64,000 nt of DNA from the NCBI GenBank assembly GCA_963753615.1, contig CAVWCW010000005.1:124001-188000 (forward strand), given 5' to 3'. Made by a program: the position numbers and the translations under genes. Source of the stretch: CAVWCW01 sp963753615 (GTDB taxonomy: Bacteria > Pseudomonadota > Gammaproteobacteria > Chromatiales > Chromatiaceae). The notes under the pieces were generated by a model, which worked only from the letters and a program-made list of their open reading frames with translations, was not told where the DNA came from and searched no databases. Of this stretch, positions 63,760 through 64,000 are shown piece after piece; within the stretch, counting starts at the first letter, position 1, and every line of letters starts with the position of its first letter.

Positions 63760-64000
63760 TCAGAGCAGGCCTTGGTCCTGCATACGCTTGGTCGCCAATT
63801 CGATCAGGTCGTCGACTAAACGGTCGACCGACCCGGGATCGATGCTCTGCGATTGCATCGACCAGATCAGGGCGCCGTCGGCGGCCCGGTAGAGATTGGT
63901 CTCCAGCTGTACGAACTCGTGTTGGGTGTAATAGCCGGGTTGGTAGACATAATCATGCACCGTGCCGTAATAGCCGCGGTAGCTGCCGTAGTACCTGGGC
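63760..64000 (-). CDS. partial lipoprotein-like (DUF4136-type) gene, C-terminus only
   Basis: The frame is open beyond the right edge. The visible C-terminal part reads GYYGTVHDYVYQPGYYTQ, then LETNLYRAADGALIWSMQSQ and VDRLVDDLIELATKRMQDQ ending at 63760. L..NLY.A.....LIW...S..ID....... is the pattern of DUF4136-type periplasmic lipoproteins. The Tyr/Gly-rich upstream segment fits the same group. The start, any signal peptide and the lipobox are outside the window. Confidence 0.6.
   Translation of the reverse strand, partial: PRYYGSYRGYYGTVHDYVYQPGYYTQHEFVQLETNLYRAADGALIWSMQSQSIDPGSVDRLVDDLIELATKRMQDQGLL

Overview
The window is GC-rich, densely coded DNA that looks like a gammaproteobacterial chromosome. 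The basis is the aceB-aceA-aceK glyoxylate-shunt cluster, zapE, mtgA, an alpha-type carbonic anhydrase, a pst-phoU-phoB-phoR locus and an FNR-type regulator that conserves the E-x-x-S-R recognition helix. The nonaheme cytochrome, FNR-type boxes and rhodanese suggest a facultative, redox-versatile lifestyle; any finer placement (for example among sulfur oxidisers) is a guess. Seventeen otherwise recognisable genes carry single-base frameshifts that a one-base correction repairs, while long neighbours are intact. This points to indel errors in a draft assembly more than to real gene decay, so I annotate these genes as continuous CDSs and mark the breakpoints.

Layout. (1) 1-12081, minus strand: a contractile injection system (eCIS, Afp/PVC-like) operon read right to left: sheath, tube, T4-type baseplate chaperone, Pro/Ala-rich protein, DUF4255 cap, AAA+ ATPase, small protein, tube initiator, tail-X/LysM-like protein, gpD-like hub, gpV-like spike, gp25, gpJ and a second gpJ-like protein that leaves the window. 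Most junctions are 4-bp ATGA or GTGA overlaps. (2) 12.7-20.7 kb: the GDYXXLXY/DUF4401/DUF2157 membrane trio, a vanadium-peroxidase-fold protein, mtgA, a ceramidase-like membrane protein, an SLC13 transporter remnant and an alpha/beta hydrolase. (3) 19.75-25.3 kb, minus: a four-gene operon of a receiver-domain/P-loop NTPase fusion, a type I secretion ABC exporter, its HlyD-type adaptor and the exported hydrolase. (4) 26.8-33.1 kb: an FNR-like regulator, then a minus-strand cluster of nonaheme c-type cytochrome, parvulin PPIase and rhodanese. (5) 34-36.7 kb: a candidate small RNA or attenuator, a periplasmic protein of unknown function and a DUF900 hydrolase. (6) 37-43.6 kb: aceB, aceA, rraA, aceK, zapE. 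(7) 43.6-48.6 kb: carbonic anhydrase, a Cys-rich secreted protein, three tRNA genes, a 2-phosphoglycerate-kinase-like protein and a CorB/CNNM-type protein. (8) 48.8-56.5 kb: pstS-phoU-pstC-pstA-pstB1-pstB2-phoB-phoR. (9) 57.5-64 kb: a Kef-type antiporter, a sulfatase-modifying-factor-like gene split by a miniature transposable element, an AsmA-like protein, a duplicated-domain periplasmic protein and a partial lipoprotein-like gene.

The strongest unexplained signal is a diverged direct repeat of about 420 bp. It lies immediately upstream of the receiver/NTPase-T1SS operon (25364-25785) and again upstream of the nonaheme cytochrome (33192-33611). Each copy carries an FNR-type box, tandem CTTAAG half-sites, a TTGACA element and a foldable leader hairpin, so the two operons probably share control, and the FNR-like gene between them is a plausible regulator. 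Other notable points are a reconstructable 255-bp MITE insertion with CTAG duplication, a second miniature inverted-repeat family in two copies, two complementary-looking PstB paralogues, and a PhoU fused to a degenerate low-molecular-weight phosphatase-like domain.
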